From Cyclobacteriaceae bacterium (GTDB taxonomy: Bacteria > Bacteroidota > Bacteroidia > Cytophagales > Cyclobacteriaceae), in assembly GCA_012033595.1 (NCBI GenBank), contig JAAUQL010000056.1:1-38090 (forward strand): a stretch of DNA of 38,090 bases, in the 5' to 3' direction. Below, one piece after another: positions 16,803-24,820 of the stretch. Under the pieces are notes generated by a model that had not been told where the DNA came from, did not search any database, and saw only the letters and a program-made list of their open reading frames with translations. Within the stretch, counting starts at the first letter, position 1. Each line of letters begins with the position of its first letter. The position numbers and the translations under genes were made by a program.

Positions 16803-17133
16803 TTTTGATAAGTGAATTAATTTTTGCATTTAGTTTTACGATCTCTTTTTCAAGTCCTTCCACCTTGTCCATCAAGGTGCCCCTGTCTTTGAGCAGGTCT
16901 GATTTTTCATCTAACAATTTTATTTTTTCATTTTGAGCAGAGATGTAGCGTTGCATCAGTTCATCATTGCTCGATGTCACCTTTTGAATAGAGTTAAGTA
17001 GCGGTTGTATAGCTTCATTGATCAATTCCAGGTCGCTTTGCTTTCGTTCGCGCTTAGTTTTTAACTTGCTGTAGAGCCATGCAAAGAACCCGGATACACC
17101 TGCGCCTAATATGCCCCAAATTGCCTCACTCAT
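16747..17133 (-). CDS. small membrane coiled-coil protein of the lysis cassette (holin or i-spanin-like)
   Basis: 128 residues from the ATG at 17133, which overlaps the amidase stop (ATGA). One transmembrane helix (about 5-22) is followed by a strongly basic patch and then a long Lys/Glu/Asn coiled coil to about residue 115. One N-terminal helix plus a coiled coil fits an Rz-type i-spanin. The basic patch just after the helix would, by the positive-inside rule, instead place the coiled coil in the cytoplasm and fit a holin-like protein. The lysis context is clear, the exact role is not. Longer upstream starts lie inside the amidase gene. Confidence 0.6.
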   Translation of the reverse strand: MSEAIWGILGAGVSGFFAWLYSKLKTKRERKQSDLELINEAIQPLLNSIQKVTSSNDELMQRYISAQNEKIKLLDEKSDLLKDRGTLMDKVEGLEKEIVKLNAKINSLIKNVAKNNNTSTNTDSSGKL

Positions 17134-17630
17134 TTCTTTGTCGGTTTTTGCTCGTAAATGTGCGCTGGTTTCACTCCATGCGATCTTAGCCAGGCTGGTA
17201 CATCGAAGCTGGGGCATTGCTTGCGCGAGTCAAACTGATAATGCCCCGCTACCTTTACCGATGTATTTCTTTTCAGGAACTCGCTCACAAAGCGCCATAA
17301 GGCCTCCTTTTGCTGCACCGTCCTGGTATCCTTTGCCTTGCCTTTTGCATCCGCCCCGCCTACATACACTATATGCCTTGCGGTACTGTTGTGCCCTGCC
17401 ACACCATTCGTAATCTCCCAACTGTCCACATAGCCGTCGTCATTGTTTGCCACGAGCTGCTCTATGAGCCCGTTCAGATGCACCATGTCGGTGTAGCCTA
17501 CCTGCTTCCATCCGTTGCCCTTTGGCTTCGGTGACAGGTGCCAGTTTCGAATGTCATCGGCAGAGACTTGCCGCCCTTCCGGTGTGGCGGTAGCGTGAAT
17601 CACTAAAAATTGAAGTTCTTTTCTACTCAT
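17130..17630 (-). CDS. endolysin, N-acetylmuramoyl-L-alanine amidase (Amidase_2, T7 lysozyme-like)
   Basis: A 166-residue protein spanning one amidase domain. Expected zinc ligands are His12 (V-I-H-A-T-A-T), His130 (V-A-G-H-Y) and Cys139 (K-Q-C-P), with Tyr46 and Lys137 at the positions that support catalysis in T7 lysozyme. The motif G-H-N-S-T-A-R-H-I-V-Y-V-G-G is typical of the family. It cuts the amide bond between MurNAc and L-Ala of peptidoglycan. It has no signal peptide, so release needs a holin. It overlaps the 49-aa gene and the coiled-coil membrane protein by 4 bp each, forming the lysis cassette. Confidence 0.9.
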   Translation of the reverse strand: MSRKELQFLVIHATATPEGRQVSADDIRNWHLSPKPKGNGWKQVGYTDMVHLNGLIEQLVANNDDGYVDSWEITNGVAGHNSTARHIVYVGGADAKGKAKDTRTVQQKEALWRFVSEFLKRNTSVKVAGHYQFDSRKQCPSFDVPAWLRSHGVKPAHIYEQKPTKK

Positions 17631-17776
17631 TCCAGCGTTATGATTTCCTTATTTTCAAGCGTCTGGGCATGATAGTATGCCCAACTCCATGCCTTGAAAT
17701 ATTGCCCGTCTGCGGTGCGATACTTCCCTTTAGGCTGCGCGATGGATTTTTGAATTGCTTTTTTCTTAGTGCTCAT
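17627..17776 (-). CDS. 49-residue basic protein before the endolysin
   Basis: ATG at 17776-17774, TGA at 17629-17627, overlapping the amidase ATG by 4 bp (ATGA), which supports translation. The N-terminus is Lys-rich, followed by an aromatic core (Y-F-K-A-W-S-W-A-Y-Y) and an acidic end. There is no transmembrane segment. It lies between the capsid hairpin and the lysis genes. Function unknown. Confidence 0.6.
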   Translation of the reverse strand: MSTKKKAIQKSIAQPKGKYRTADGQYFKAWSWAYYHAQTLENKEIITLE

Positions 17777-17795
17777 TGCTTACTCATTGTGGTAT

Positions 17796-17832
17796 ATCAA
17801 TCCCCACCCCATATCTCAGGGGCGGGGTTGAT
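17796..17832 (-). terminator. strong GC hairpin downstream of the major capsid gene
   Basis: On the minus strand, ATCAACCCCGCCCC (17832-17819) pairs with GGGGTGGGGATTGAT (17810-17796) around an 8-base loop, with one bulge and one G-T pair. No T-run follows, so it is not a classic intrinsic terminator. It is more likely a 3'-end stabiliser or partial terminator that lifts capsid mRNA above the lysis genes downstream. Confidence 0.5.
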
Positions 17833-17858
17833 CTTACCAACCACACAAAAAACTAATG

Positions 17859-18719
17859 CTATGCTCCTGCTGCCGAATAGATTGCTCCGATGTATTTGTT
17901 TCGGATCGGCATGGCGTGGAATCTTTGTTGAAAGCCGATGACGTCACCGCGCTCTCCCGGGTCTTTGTATTTAGCAAAGACCTCATAATCACCCTCGCAC
18001 TTCATTACTTCACTGCGCATCCAGGCAATCGATGCCATAGTATCGGTGCCTGCAGGCGTAGAGCCAAAGGCCTTCTTCGCCCCTGCAGCAGTGTAGTATG
18101 GATTTTTCGAGTAGGTGTACAGCTTAAAGCTGAATAACTTCATGTCGGTCATGATCTCCTTGTAGAGCTTAATATCCTGCGACTTGAGGTCGGCAAGGTG
18201 AATGGGGTTGAGCAAGAGCACGAGCTCGTCCATGTTGGCATCGATCATCATGAACTTGCTTTCCAAATCCAACACATCTTCGAAGGTCAACTTCTTGAGG
18301 GTGTAGGCGTTGTTTGCGCCAGTCGTGGCAAGCACTGGGGTAAGCGCTGCATTAGATGCAGGAGCCCAGTTGTTCGCTGACAATGAGCCATCGTACAGCC
18401 TCAGCGCATTCCTGTGACCTCTCACCACAGAGTCCATCTTGTTGTAAGCTGTCTCCTTCTCCTCTACATTCCTCACCACGGTGTTCACCGTGTCGAAGGT
18501 GTGCAGCGGAATTTCCTTTGGCACGTCGGTACGTGACACGGTAGGAACAGGAAACACGGTGTTATCCACCAATACCGAAGGGTCAACACCTGCCTCGGCA
18601 AGGTTGATCTTATTGTAGTTAACAAACTCACTCATGTCCACCGACTCGGTCAGGAATGAGTTTTCGGGGTACATCCCCTCTTTGATCACATCGATCCAGA
18701 TTTGCTTTTCAATTGCCAT
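17859..18719 (-). CDS. major capsid protein
   Basis: A 286-residue protein directly after the protease/scaffold gene and before the lysis and tail genes, the usual place of the coat protein in Mu-like phages. Mixed alpha/beta composition with an N-terminal arm and a long central helix (residues ~145-200) is compatible with the HK97 fold. No motif is decisive. A hairpin just downstream fits a highly expressed gene. Confidence 0.75.
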   Translation of the reverse strand: MAIEKQIWIDVIKEGMYPENSFLTESVDMSEFVNYNKINLAEAGVDPSVLVDNTVFPVPTVSRTDVPKEIPLHTFDTVNTVVRNVEEKETAYNKMDSVVRGHRNALRLYDGSLSANNWAPASNAALTPVLATTGANNAYTLKKLTFEDVLDLESKFMMIDANMDELVLLLNPIHLADLKSQDIKLYKEIMTDMKLFSFKLYTYSKNPYYTAAGAKKAFGSTPAGTDTMASIAWMRSEVMKCEGDYEVFAKYKDPGERGDVIGFQQRFHAMPIRNKYIGAIYSAAGA

Positions 18720-18754
18720 TTTAATAGATTTTTTAAATTTTTAAATTTCTTGAT

Positions 18755-19708
18755 TTAAACCTGAGCGACATACTGCGTCCTCAGAGCCACAAAAGCGGCG
18801 TTGTCTTTAAGGCGCATGTCATTCAAGCCCTTTGCATCCTTCTTTGCCCAATCCATGTACGTCCAGTCCTCACGGCCATTCAGCTGTGTATTTTTCCCTT
18901 CCACCTGCCCAGAGAGCCTCACGCGCTTTGGCATATTTTCCAGCACCGACTTAGCAGCGGTGTGGTCTTTGTCAAACAGCGACAGCATTTGCGCTTTGCC
19001 GTCTGCATTGATTCGACCGTCCAATATGGCGGCATCCACCATGGCAGCAGCTTCGGCTTTGAGCCTTGCCGCTTCTGCATCGCTCAGGGTCTTTACCCTG
19101 CCTTCCAGATCGGCCTTTTCTTGCGCAAGGGTTGCATTTGCCCCTTGCAGTTCGTTTAATTTCACCAAGACTTCTTGTTCGCTGGCAGTGTCGGCCAGCT
19201 TCAGTGCAATTGCGATTTCTTTCATTTTATTCTCAGGTTTTTTAATAATTCGGTCTTTCAGTTGCACCAATTGTGGCTCAGAGATTATTTTCCCTTGCTC
19301 ATCGTATAGCGCTACGGCGTTGTGGTTAGCGCCTATGCTCACTACGCTGGCTTCTCGCAGCCTCCATTTCGTAATGGTTGGCTCTTGCTGTCCTGTGATC
19401 ATTAGCGCCGGGCTGTCATTGAACTCCAGCGGCCAAGCACCTATGCTGGCCATCTTTAGGAATCCTCGATCCACCTTACCGGCAATAGTCCTTGCGAACT
19501 CATCGTCCATGTCAAAAACGGCATCGGCGAGTATTTTAGACCCTTCCACCCTTAGGTTTTCCCAACGGCCTATCGGCACATCGTAATCATTGTGCTGGAA
19601 GAACATCGCAGGATTTTTTTTGAACTGTGCCAGGTCTGCCCCGGCTGTCAGCATCCGATAGCCATACGTGTTAACCGATTCGTCATGTAGAATAAAAGTC
19701 TTTGCCAA
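18755..19708 (-). CDS. prohead protease fused to scaffold (Mu gpI/gpZ-like)
   Basis: A 317-residue protein. Residues 1-140 resemble a prohead serine protease of the Mu I/HK97 S78 type, with a probable catalytic His39 (F-F-Q-H-N-D) and Ser88 (K-M-A-S-I-G-A). The second half (from about 160) is an Ala/Glu/Lys coiled coil typical of scaffold. An internal in-frame ATG at 19225 (Met162) sits exactly at the domain border and could give a separate scaffold, as the nested Mu I/Z arrangement does. The start at 19708 lies about 24 bp downstream of the leftward promoter candidate. First gene of the leftward late operon. Confidence 0.8.
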   Translation of the reverse strand: MAKTFILHDESVNTYGYRMLTAGADLAQFKKNPAMFFQHNDYDVPIGRWENLRVEGSKILADAVFDMDDEFARTIAGKVDRGFLKMASIGAWPLEFNDSPALMITGQQEPTITKWRLREASVVSIGANHNAVALYDEQGKIISEPQLVQLKDRIIKKPENKMKEIAIALKLADTASEQEVLVKLNELQGANATLAQEKADLEGRVKTLSDAEAARLKAEAAAMVDAAILDGRINADGKAQMLSLFDKDHTAAKSVLENMPKRVRLSGQVEGKNTQLNGREDWTYMDWAKKDAKGLNDMRLKDNAAFVALRTQYVAQV

Positions 19709-19731
19709 TTATTTGTGCATTAAAGTCATGG

Positions 19732-19763
19732 CAATAGTACGGCAGACATCAAAGCCGTGCAAA
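19732..19763 (-). promoter_or_regulatory. candidate leftward late promoter
   Basis: On the minus strand, TTTG (19763-19760), a 20-bp spacer and TACTATTG (19739-19732) match the Bacteroidota promoter with one mismatch. It would drive the protease, capsid, lysis and tail operon and leave a 5' leader of only about 15-20 bases. An inverted repeat GTGC-N6-GCAC at 19757-19770 overlaps the -33 element and could be an activator or repressor site. Confidence 0.45.
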
Positions 19764-19788
19764 ATAGCACTCAAGCGTTGGTTGCTTT

Positions 19789-19820
19789 TTTGCACACGAC
19801 CCGATTTGCGGCCAGATTTG
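19789..19820 (+). promoter_or_regulatory. candidate rightward late promoter
   Basis: TTTG (19789-19792), a 20-bp spacer and CAGATTTG (19813-19820) match the Bacteroidota promoter with one mismatch. It has the same spacing as the leftward candidate 25 bp away, and the small terminase gene starts at 19834. The two would form a back-to-back late control region. Confidence 0.45.
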
Positions 19821-19833
19821 CCTTAAAAAGAGC

Positions 19834-20276
19834 ATGGCAGGACTGACGTTGCAACAAAAAAAAGACTACGCCAAAAGGCTTTATCTGTCTGGAGACGGTA
19901 TGACACAGGCCGAAGTAGCCAAGCGAGCCGGGGTATCCAGCAAATCCATTAACACCTGGATAAAGAAGGACAAATGGGACGAGCTGCGCATATCTCTGCT
20001 TACCACCAAGGAGGAGCAACTCGTGAGCCTGTATCGACAACTGGATGCACTCAAGAAAGACATAGAGCAGCGGGAAAGAAGTGGCCGACCACCGCCGAAG
20101 GCGACCTGATCAGCAAGCTCACCGCAGCTATCAAAAATTTAGAGTCCGATACCTCCCTTGCTGAAAAGATGGAGACCGGCAAGGAGTTCCTACGCTTTGT
20201 GCGAAAGATAGGTGACTTCGATCTGAGCAATCGCATTGCCACGCTGTTCGATGCGTTTATTAAATCCTGCCTCTAA
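19834..20276 (+). pseudogene. small terminase subunit (DUF1804-like), split by an apparent -1 frameshift
   Basis: The first frame (19834-20109) gives an HTH DNA-binding domain (T-Q-A-E-V-A-K-R-A-G-V-S then I-N-T-W-I-K) and a helix ending I-E-Q-R-E. The rest of the expected protein continues in the -1 frame (E-G-D-L-I-S-K-L-T-A-A-I-K to the stop at 20276). The two parts join naturally at 20071-20085 if one A is added to GGGAAAG, giving a normal ~147-residue protein. The total of 443 nt is one short of a multiple of three. No good slippery heptamer lies in the zero frame. Options are a true 1-bp deletion, a sequencing error, or unrecognised recoding. The intact protein recognises packaging DNA. 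Confidence 0.7.
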
Positions 20277-21805
20277 TGTCAAAAAGAAGGATCACCGACA
20301 AGGAGGCCTACAAAGCGTGGACTGGATTCTTTCTACAGTTCATAGAGGACGTAGTGGTAGACAGCTCAGAGACTGAGAGCGATAAGATACTGCGCAAAGC
20401 CAGGCTCGAAGCCAATCCGGAAGAGTGGTTTCAATATTATTTTCCAAAGTACTGCACCGCCGAGCCTGCAACATTCCACAAGTCAGCAACCAAAAGGCTG
20501 CTCAATAACAAAAGATGGTATGAGGTAAGGGCATGGAGTAGAGAGCTGGCCAAGTCTTCCCGATCGATGATGGAGTTCCTCTACATGTCTTTAACTGGTG
20601 AAATTAAGAATGTGGTACTTGTAAGCAACAGTTGGGACAATGCCGTGAGGCTATTGCTGCCCTTCAAGCTGAACCTGGAACGCAACAAGCGCATCATCAA
20701 CGACTATGGCGACCAGCAGGCTATTGGACAATGGGAGGCCGACGAGTTCACTACCCGCAGCGGGTGTTCATTCAGGGCACTTGGTGCCGGACAAAGCCCC
20801 CGTGGTACCAAAAACGAAAACGTGCGCCCCGATGCCATCCTGATAGATGACATCGACACCGATGAGGAATGTCGAAACCCGGAACGGATCAAAACCAAAT
20901 GGGAATGGATAGAGCAAGCCCTGATCCCTACCGTGTCGGTCTCTGGCAACTGTCGCATACTATTTAATGGCAACATCATCGCAAAGTACTGCTGCATTAC
21001 CGAGGCCATGAAAAAAGCAGACAAGCACACCGTGGTAAACATACGCGACAAGCATGGCAAGAGTACGTGGCCGTATAAGAATAAGGAAAGCGACATCGAT
21101 TACATTCTTTCAAAGATCAGCTTTATCTCCGCTCAAAAGGAGTATTACAACAATCCGGTAAGCGTTGGAGATGTATTCAAGGAAATGACCTGGGGCAAGT
21201 GCCCAGGGCTGTCCAAGTTCAACTTTATTGTAGCCTACGCCGACCCTGCCACGTCCAACAAAGACAAGAAAGGAGCCAGCACCAAGGCTGTGGTAATGAT
21301 GGGCTTTGCAAATGATAAGTTTTATGTGATTAATTGCTTTCTTGATGCCACCGGAAATGAAAATTTTGTACAGTGGTTCTACGATATCAGAGCGCTGGTT
21401 GGCGACAAAACTCAGGTCTACTATGTCATCGAGAATAACACGCTGCAAGACCCCTTCTTTGAGCAGGTCTTTATGCCGCTATTCGCCAAGTTCAGCAAGG
21501 ATACAGGCTACACCCTGCCCATATCGCCCGATACCCGCAAGAAGCCCGACAAGTTTGCTCGCATAGAGGGCAACTTAGAGCCGCTCAACCGGGCGAGTCT
21601 GCTTGTGCTCAACGAGGCCGAAAAGGGCAATCCACACATGCAGCGACTCGAAGAGCAGTTCCTTGCTGTCACACCAAAACTTACCGTGCCTGCCGACGGC
21701 CCCGATGCTGTAGAAGGCGGCGTGTGGATCATCAATCAGAAGCTGAGCCGTATCGCGCAGGGCGACATATGGGTAGGAAAAAAAAGACGAACTAAACGAT
21801 TTTAA
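20276..21805 (+). CDS. terminase large subunit
   Basis: A 509-residue protein. The ATPase part shows a Walker A-like R-E-L-A-K-S-S (89-95) and Walker B A-I-L-I-D-D (187-192). The nuclease part shows acidic residues typical of RNase H-like terminase nucleases: Asp322 (Y-A-D-P-A), Glu386 (V-I-E-N-N), and a C-terminal Asp in D-G-P-D-A-V-E-G. It packages DNA into proheads by headful. In Mu-like phages it cuts host DNA beyond the phage ends. The start overlaps the small-subunit stop (TAATG). Confidence 0.92.
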   Translation: MSKRRITDKEAYKAWTGFFLQFIEDVVVDSSETESDKILRKARLEANPEEWFQYYFPKYCTAEPATFHKSATKRLLNNKRWYEVRAWSRELAKSSRSMMEFLYMSLTGEIKNVVLVSNSWDNAVRLLLPFKLNLERNKRIINDYGDQQAIGQWEADEFTTRSGCSFRALGAGQSPRGTKNENVRPDAILIDDIDTDEECRNPERIKTKWEWIEQALIPTVSVSGNCRILFNGNIIAKYCCITEAMKKADKHTVVNIRDKHGKSTWPYKNKESDIDYILSKISFISAQKEYYNNPVSVGDVFKEMTWGKCPGLSKFNFIVAYADPATSNKDKKGASTKAVVMMGFANDKFYVINCFLDATGNENFVQWFYDIRALVGDKTQVYYVIENNTLQDPFFEQVFMPLFAKFSKDTGYTLPISPDTRKKPDKFARIEGNLEPLNRASLLVLNEAEKGNPHMQRLEEQFLAVTPKLTVPADGPDAVEGGVWIINQKLSRIAQGDIWVGKKRRTKRF

Positions 21806-21807
21806 TC

Positions 21808-22230
21808 ATGATTACAATTGAAGATTTGAACACGCACCTTCGCAACGAGAGCGTTGCGGTGATCTCGCGCGAAGACCCTGCCATTGCATTTGCCGCCCTG
21901 CAGGCAGCAGTAACGGAGGCAAAGGGCTACATGGGTGCTTACGATGTCGAAACCATCTTTACACAGATAGGCCAGTTTCGCAATCCGCTATTGCTCACCT
22001 GGCTCAAAGATATGGCTGTTTGGCACTTCGTTAATCTATGCAATGCCACTACCGATCTCGACTTGCGCGAAAAGCGATACGACCGGGCTGTTAGCTGGTT
22101 TAAGGAACTGCAAAAAGGAAACGTAACCATCGACCTGCCTAAGCTCACCGACCCGCTAAGCGGCGAACAGGAACCGGGCACTCAGCCAATTACTTTCCAT
22201 AGCAACGACAAAAAGGAACTTCACTTTTAG
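21808..22230 (+). CDS. gp36-like head-tail connector (DUF1320-like)
   Basis: A 140-residue helical protein. The signature near residues 80-105 (L-R-E-K-R-Y-D-R-A-V-S-W-F-K then K-G-N-V-T-I-D-L-P) matches the Mu gp36/DUF1320 family, a head completion or connector protein. Here it sits between terminase and portal, 2 bp after the terminase stop, which is an unusual order compared with Mu, where gp36 follows the capsid. Confidence 0.75.
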   Translation: MITIEDLNTHLRNESVAVISREDPAIAFAALQAAVTEAKGYMGAYDVETIFTQIGQFRNPLLLTWLKDMAVWHFVNLCNATTDLDLREKRYDRAVSWFKELQKGNVTIDLPKLTDPLSGEQEPGTQPITFHSNDKKELHF

Positions 22231-22239
22231 ATCTAAAAT

Positions 22240-24756
22240 ATGGCACAATACAATCCTATTATCAATAAGCTGGTGGTGAAACCGGCTGTGCGATCCACCA
22301 CCGACATAGGGCAGTGGCGCAATGCGATCAAGTCGGCAGACCGGGGCAGGCGGTCTAAGCTGTACGACTTGTATGAAGATTTGCTTATCGATGGCGTGCT
22401 TGCCGATGCCGTCGATAAACGCATTGATGCCATCACCAATGCCGAACTCACCTTCCAGCGCGAAGGCGAGGTAGTCGAGGAGCTGGAAGAGCTGATTGAC
22501 ACCCCGGAGTTTGAAAGGCTTCTAAAAGAAATCATGCTCTCAAAATTTTGGGGCATCAGCCTGTTGGAGTTCGACTTTACCGATGGCTTAAAGTTCTACT
22601 CAATTCCGCGCAAGCACATATTGCCAGACAAAAAGGAAGTAATCAGGCAGGAGTATGACGAGAAAGGCATTAGCTACGAGGGCGATCCTTTCATATTGCA
22701 AATAGGCGATGACACCAGCCTTGGGCTATTCCTCAAGACTGCCCCCTACGCCATCTATAAGCGCGGTGGCTTTGGCGACTGGGCGCAGTGGATCGAGTTG
22801 TTTGGCATGCCACAGCGCATAGGCAAGTACAGTGTCTATGACAATGAGAGCCGCAGGCTACTCGAAGAGGCATTCGAATCGGCAGGATCAGCGCCCAGCA
22901 TGGTAGTGCCAAAGGAGACCGACGTAGAGGTAAACAATAATGGGCAGGGCGGTAACGGGGTCAGCTTCGACGACTTCCGAAAGGCTTGCAATGAAGAATT
23001 GCTCATTACCATACTTGGGCAAACCATGACCACGCTCGACGGTTCCAGCCTGAGCCAGTCTGAGACACACAAGGAGGTAGAGGAAGGCAAAAATAAAAGC
23101 GACCGCAGATTTGTACAGCGCGTGCTCAACCACGACCTGCTGCCAATGCTCGAAGCAAGAGGCTTCCCTGTGTCTGGTGGCACCTTCTTTTTTCCGGAGG
23201 CTGGCGAGTCCATCAGCACAGCCGATCGTCTTGCTAAAGACATGCAGCTCAATGAGATCATAGACATATCGGAGGAGTACTTCTATGAGACCTACGATAT
23301 ACCCCGCCCGGAGGCAGGGCAGGTTGTTGCTAAAAAGAAGCAAGTCCCCGGCGCGTTTGGCCTGCCGATAGATGAGGCTGAAACCGAGCCGCCTGATCCC
23401 GTAAACAATAGTTGGCATAAACGGCTGTTTGATTTTTTCGTCCACGCCCCGGCCAGGTCGGTCGGGGCTATCAATTCTTTGATTAGGCTTGAAGATAATG
23501 AAAGTCTCAATGTACGGTTTGAGATAGATAAGCTATTTAACCAGGCACTAAATAACATTTATGAGACCAAAGGTAAGTCGGCCAAGCTATTCGATAAGCA
23601 CCTATTTGCCATAGGAAACAATCCACTGCAGGCCGGGATCAACGAGGCATTTATCAAGGCAGGGGTTGACTGGGGGAAAAAGAACCTCGCCTTTACTGCC
23701 GAGTTCAAAGCAAACACGGCTGTGTTTGCGGCGTTCAAAGCTCATGATCAGGGCAAAGAGATCGCCATGCAATTGACGAATGCCGATGGATCGCTAAAGT
23801 CCATTTCGCAGTTTAAGCGCGATGTAAAGAAAATCATCGACCCAAAGTGGCGCAAGGAGTGGTTAGAGGCAGAGTATAACACTGCCGTAAGGTCTGCAAG
23901 GATGGCTGTGAACTGGAAAAAGTTTGAGGAAACCAAAGACCTGTACCCAAATCTGGAATACATGCCCAGCCGCGCCGCGAACCCTCGCGATGAGCATCGT
24001 AGATTTTGGGGCACCATATTGCCAATTGAGCATCCATTTTGGGCGAAACAAACCCCGCCAAGTTTGTGGAATTGCCTGTGTGGCATCAGGGCAACGGACA
24101 AACCCGTAACCGCTCCGCCGGAAGGATGGGAAAGCAATATCGACCCGGTATTCAATAACAATCCTGGACAAACCGCCAAGTTTGTTAACATCGATGAAAC
24201 AGGCTATGCTAAGCGTACTGACGAAGCTTTAATGTCCGCTATGTTGCAACGGGCAAGTATTGAGCAATCTCTGATTACAAAACTGAATGTCGAATACAAA
24301 AGAACGAATTTCAAAAGTGGCGGCTATCTGGATAAGCCTGTTGCAGGATCACAAAATAAGGTGGAAGAGGCAAAAAACATTAAGATATATACAGCACTAG
24401 CTAAGTTACACGGCAAAAAATACAAGCTATTGCCTGTACTAAACGAGAAAAATATTTCGAGCCCTGATGCTTACAGCGATTTGTTGCGCCTTACATCTGA
24501 GGCCAAAGCCCCCGAAACACTGAATGGGAAAAATGCGATCCAGAATAGTGTGAAGGCGGCAAGTAGGCAAGCTGCACCTGAGTTGGTAATTTATTTGCAA
24601 AACGAATACAGTTACGTAGATATAATGAATGGCCTAAAAGCATCATTTCGAGGTGATAGGGCAATGAGCATAAAGGAGGTGATACTAGTCTATGCTGACG
24701 GGAGGCTCAAACGGTACGATGTCTCTTCGTTAAGAAAAGCGATCAATAAAAAATAA
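22240..24756 (+). CDS. portal (DUF935) - MuF fusion with C-terminal PD-(D/E)xK/CdiA-C-like nuclease domain
   Basis: An 838-residue protein. Residues 1-375 are the Mu-type portal. Residues ~430-645 are a MuF head-morphogenesis domain (Y-N-T-A-V-R-S-A-R, P-R-D-E-H-R, W-N-C-L-C-G). Residues ~700-838 are an extra domain with P-D (742-743), then S-E-A-K (Glu754-x-Lys756), a conserved Gln777 helix, alternating strands and a final D-G-R-L-K-R-Y. That order fits PD-(D/E)xK nucleases of the CdiA-C toxin type. MuF proteins with variable C-terminal toxin domains are a known class of phage polymorphic toxin. The domain probably enters or acts on rival or host cells. No immunity gene is seen directly downstream. 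Two hairpins follow. Confidence 0.85.
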   Translation: MAQYNPIINKLVVKPAVRSTTDIGQWRNAIKSADRGRRSKLYDLYEDLLIDGVLADAVDKRIDAITNAELTFQREGEVVEELEELIDTPEFERLLKEIMLSKFWGISLLEFDFTDGLKFYSIPRKHILPDKKEVIRQEYDEKGISYEGDPFILQIGDDTSLGLFLKTAPYAIYKRGGFGDWAQWIELFGMPQRIGKYSVYDNESRRLLEEAFESAGSAPSMVVPKETDVEVNNNGQGGNGVSFDDFRKACNEELLITILGQTMTTLDGSSLSQSETHKEVEEGKNKSDRRFVQRVLNHDLLPMLEARGFPVSGGTFFFPEAGESISTADRLAKDMQLNEIIDISEEYFYETYDIPRPEAGQVVAKKKQVPGAFGLPIDEAETEPPDPVNNSWHKRLFDFFVHAPARSVGAINSLIRLEDNESLNVRFEIDKLFNQALNNIYETKGKSAKLFDKHLFAIGNNPLQAGINEAFIKAGVDWGKKNLAFTAEFKANTAVFAAFKAHDQGKEIAMQLTNADGSLKSISQFKRDVKKIIDPKWRKEWLEAEYNTAVRSARMAVNWKKFEETKDLYPNLEYMPSRAANPRDEHRRFWGTILPIEHPFWAKQTPPSLWNCLCGIRATDKPVTAPPEGWESNIDPVFNNNPGQTAKFVNIDETGYAKRTDEALMSAMLQRASIEQSLITKLNVEYKRTNFKSGGYLDKPVAGSQNKVEEAKNIKIYTALAKLHGKKYKLLPVLNEKNISSPDAYSDLLRLTSEAKAPETLNGKNAIQNSVKAASRQAAPELVIYLQNEYSYVDIMNGLKASFRGDRAMSIKEVILVYADGRLKRYDVSSLRKAINKK

Positions 24757-24757
24757 A

Positions 24758-24820
24758 GGAGGTGAAAAGTTTTATCATTTCACCTCCCTTGGGGGAGTGT
24801 CCGCATCTGAGGGACTCTCC
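24758..24820. terminator. two adjacent hairpins after the portal gene
   Basis: Hairpin 1: GGAGGTGAAA (24758-24767) pairs perfectly with TTTCACCTCC (24778-24787), loop 10. Hairpin 2: GGAGTGTCC (24794-24802) pairs with GGACTCTCC (24812-24820) with one mismatch, loop 8. Neither is followed by a T-run on the plus strand, so they look like partial terminators or processing sites. On the minus strand hairpin 1 is followed by TTTATTTTTT, but that lies over the portal stop and is likely chance. Confidence 0.5.

Noticed and set aside
20071-20085. Programmed -1 frameshift joining the small terminase halves
   Set aside because: GGGAAAG is present but not in the zero-frame phase needed for X-XXY-YYZ slippage, and the re-pairing would be poor. 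A lost base is the simpler explanation.
22888-23445. 185-residue minus-strand frame opposite the portal gene
   Set aside because: Entirely within the portal on the other strand and without its own signals.
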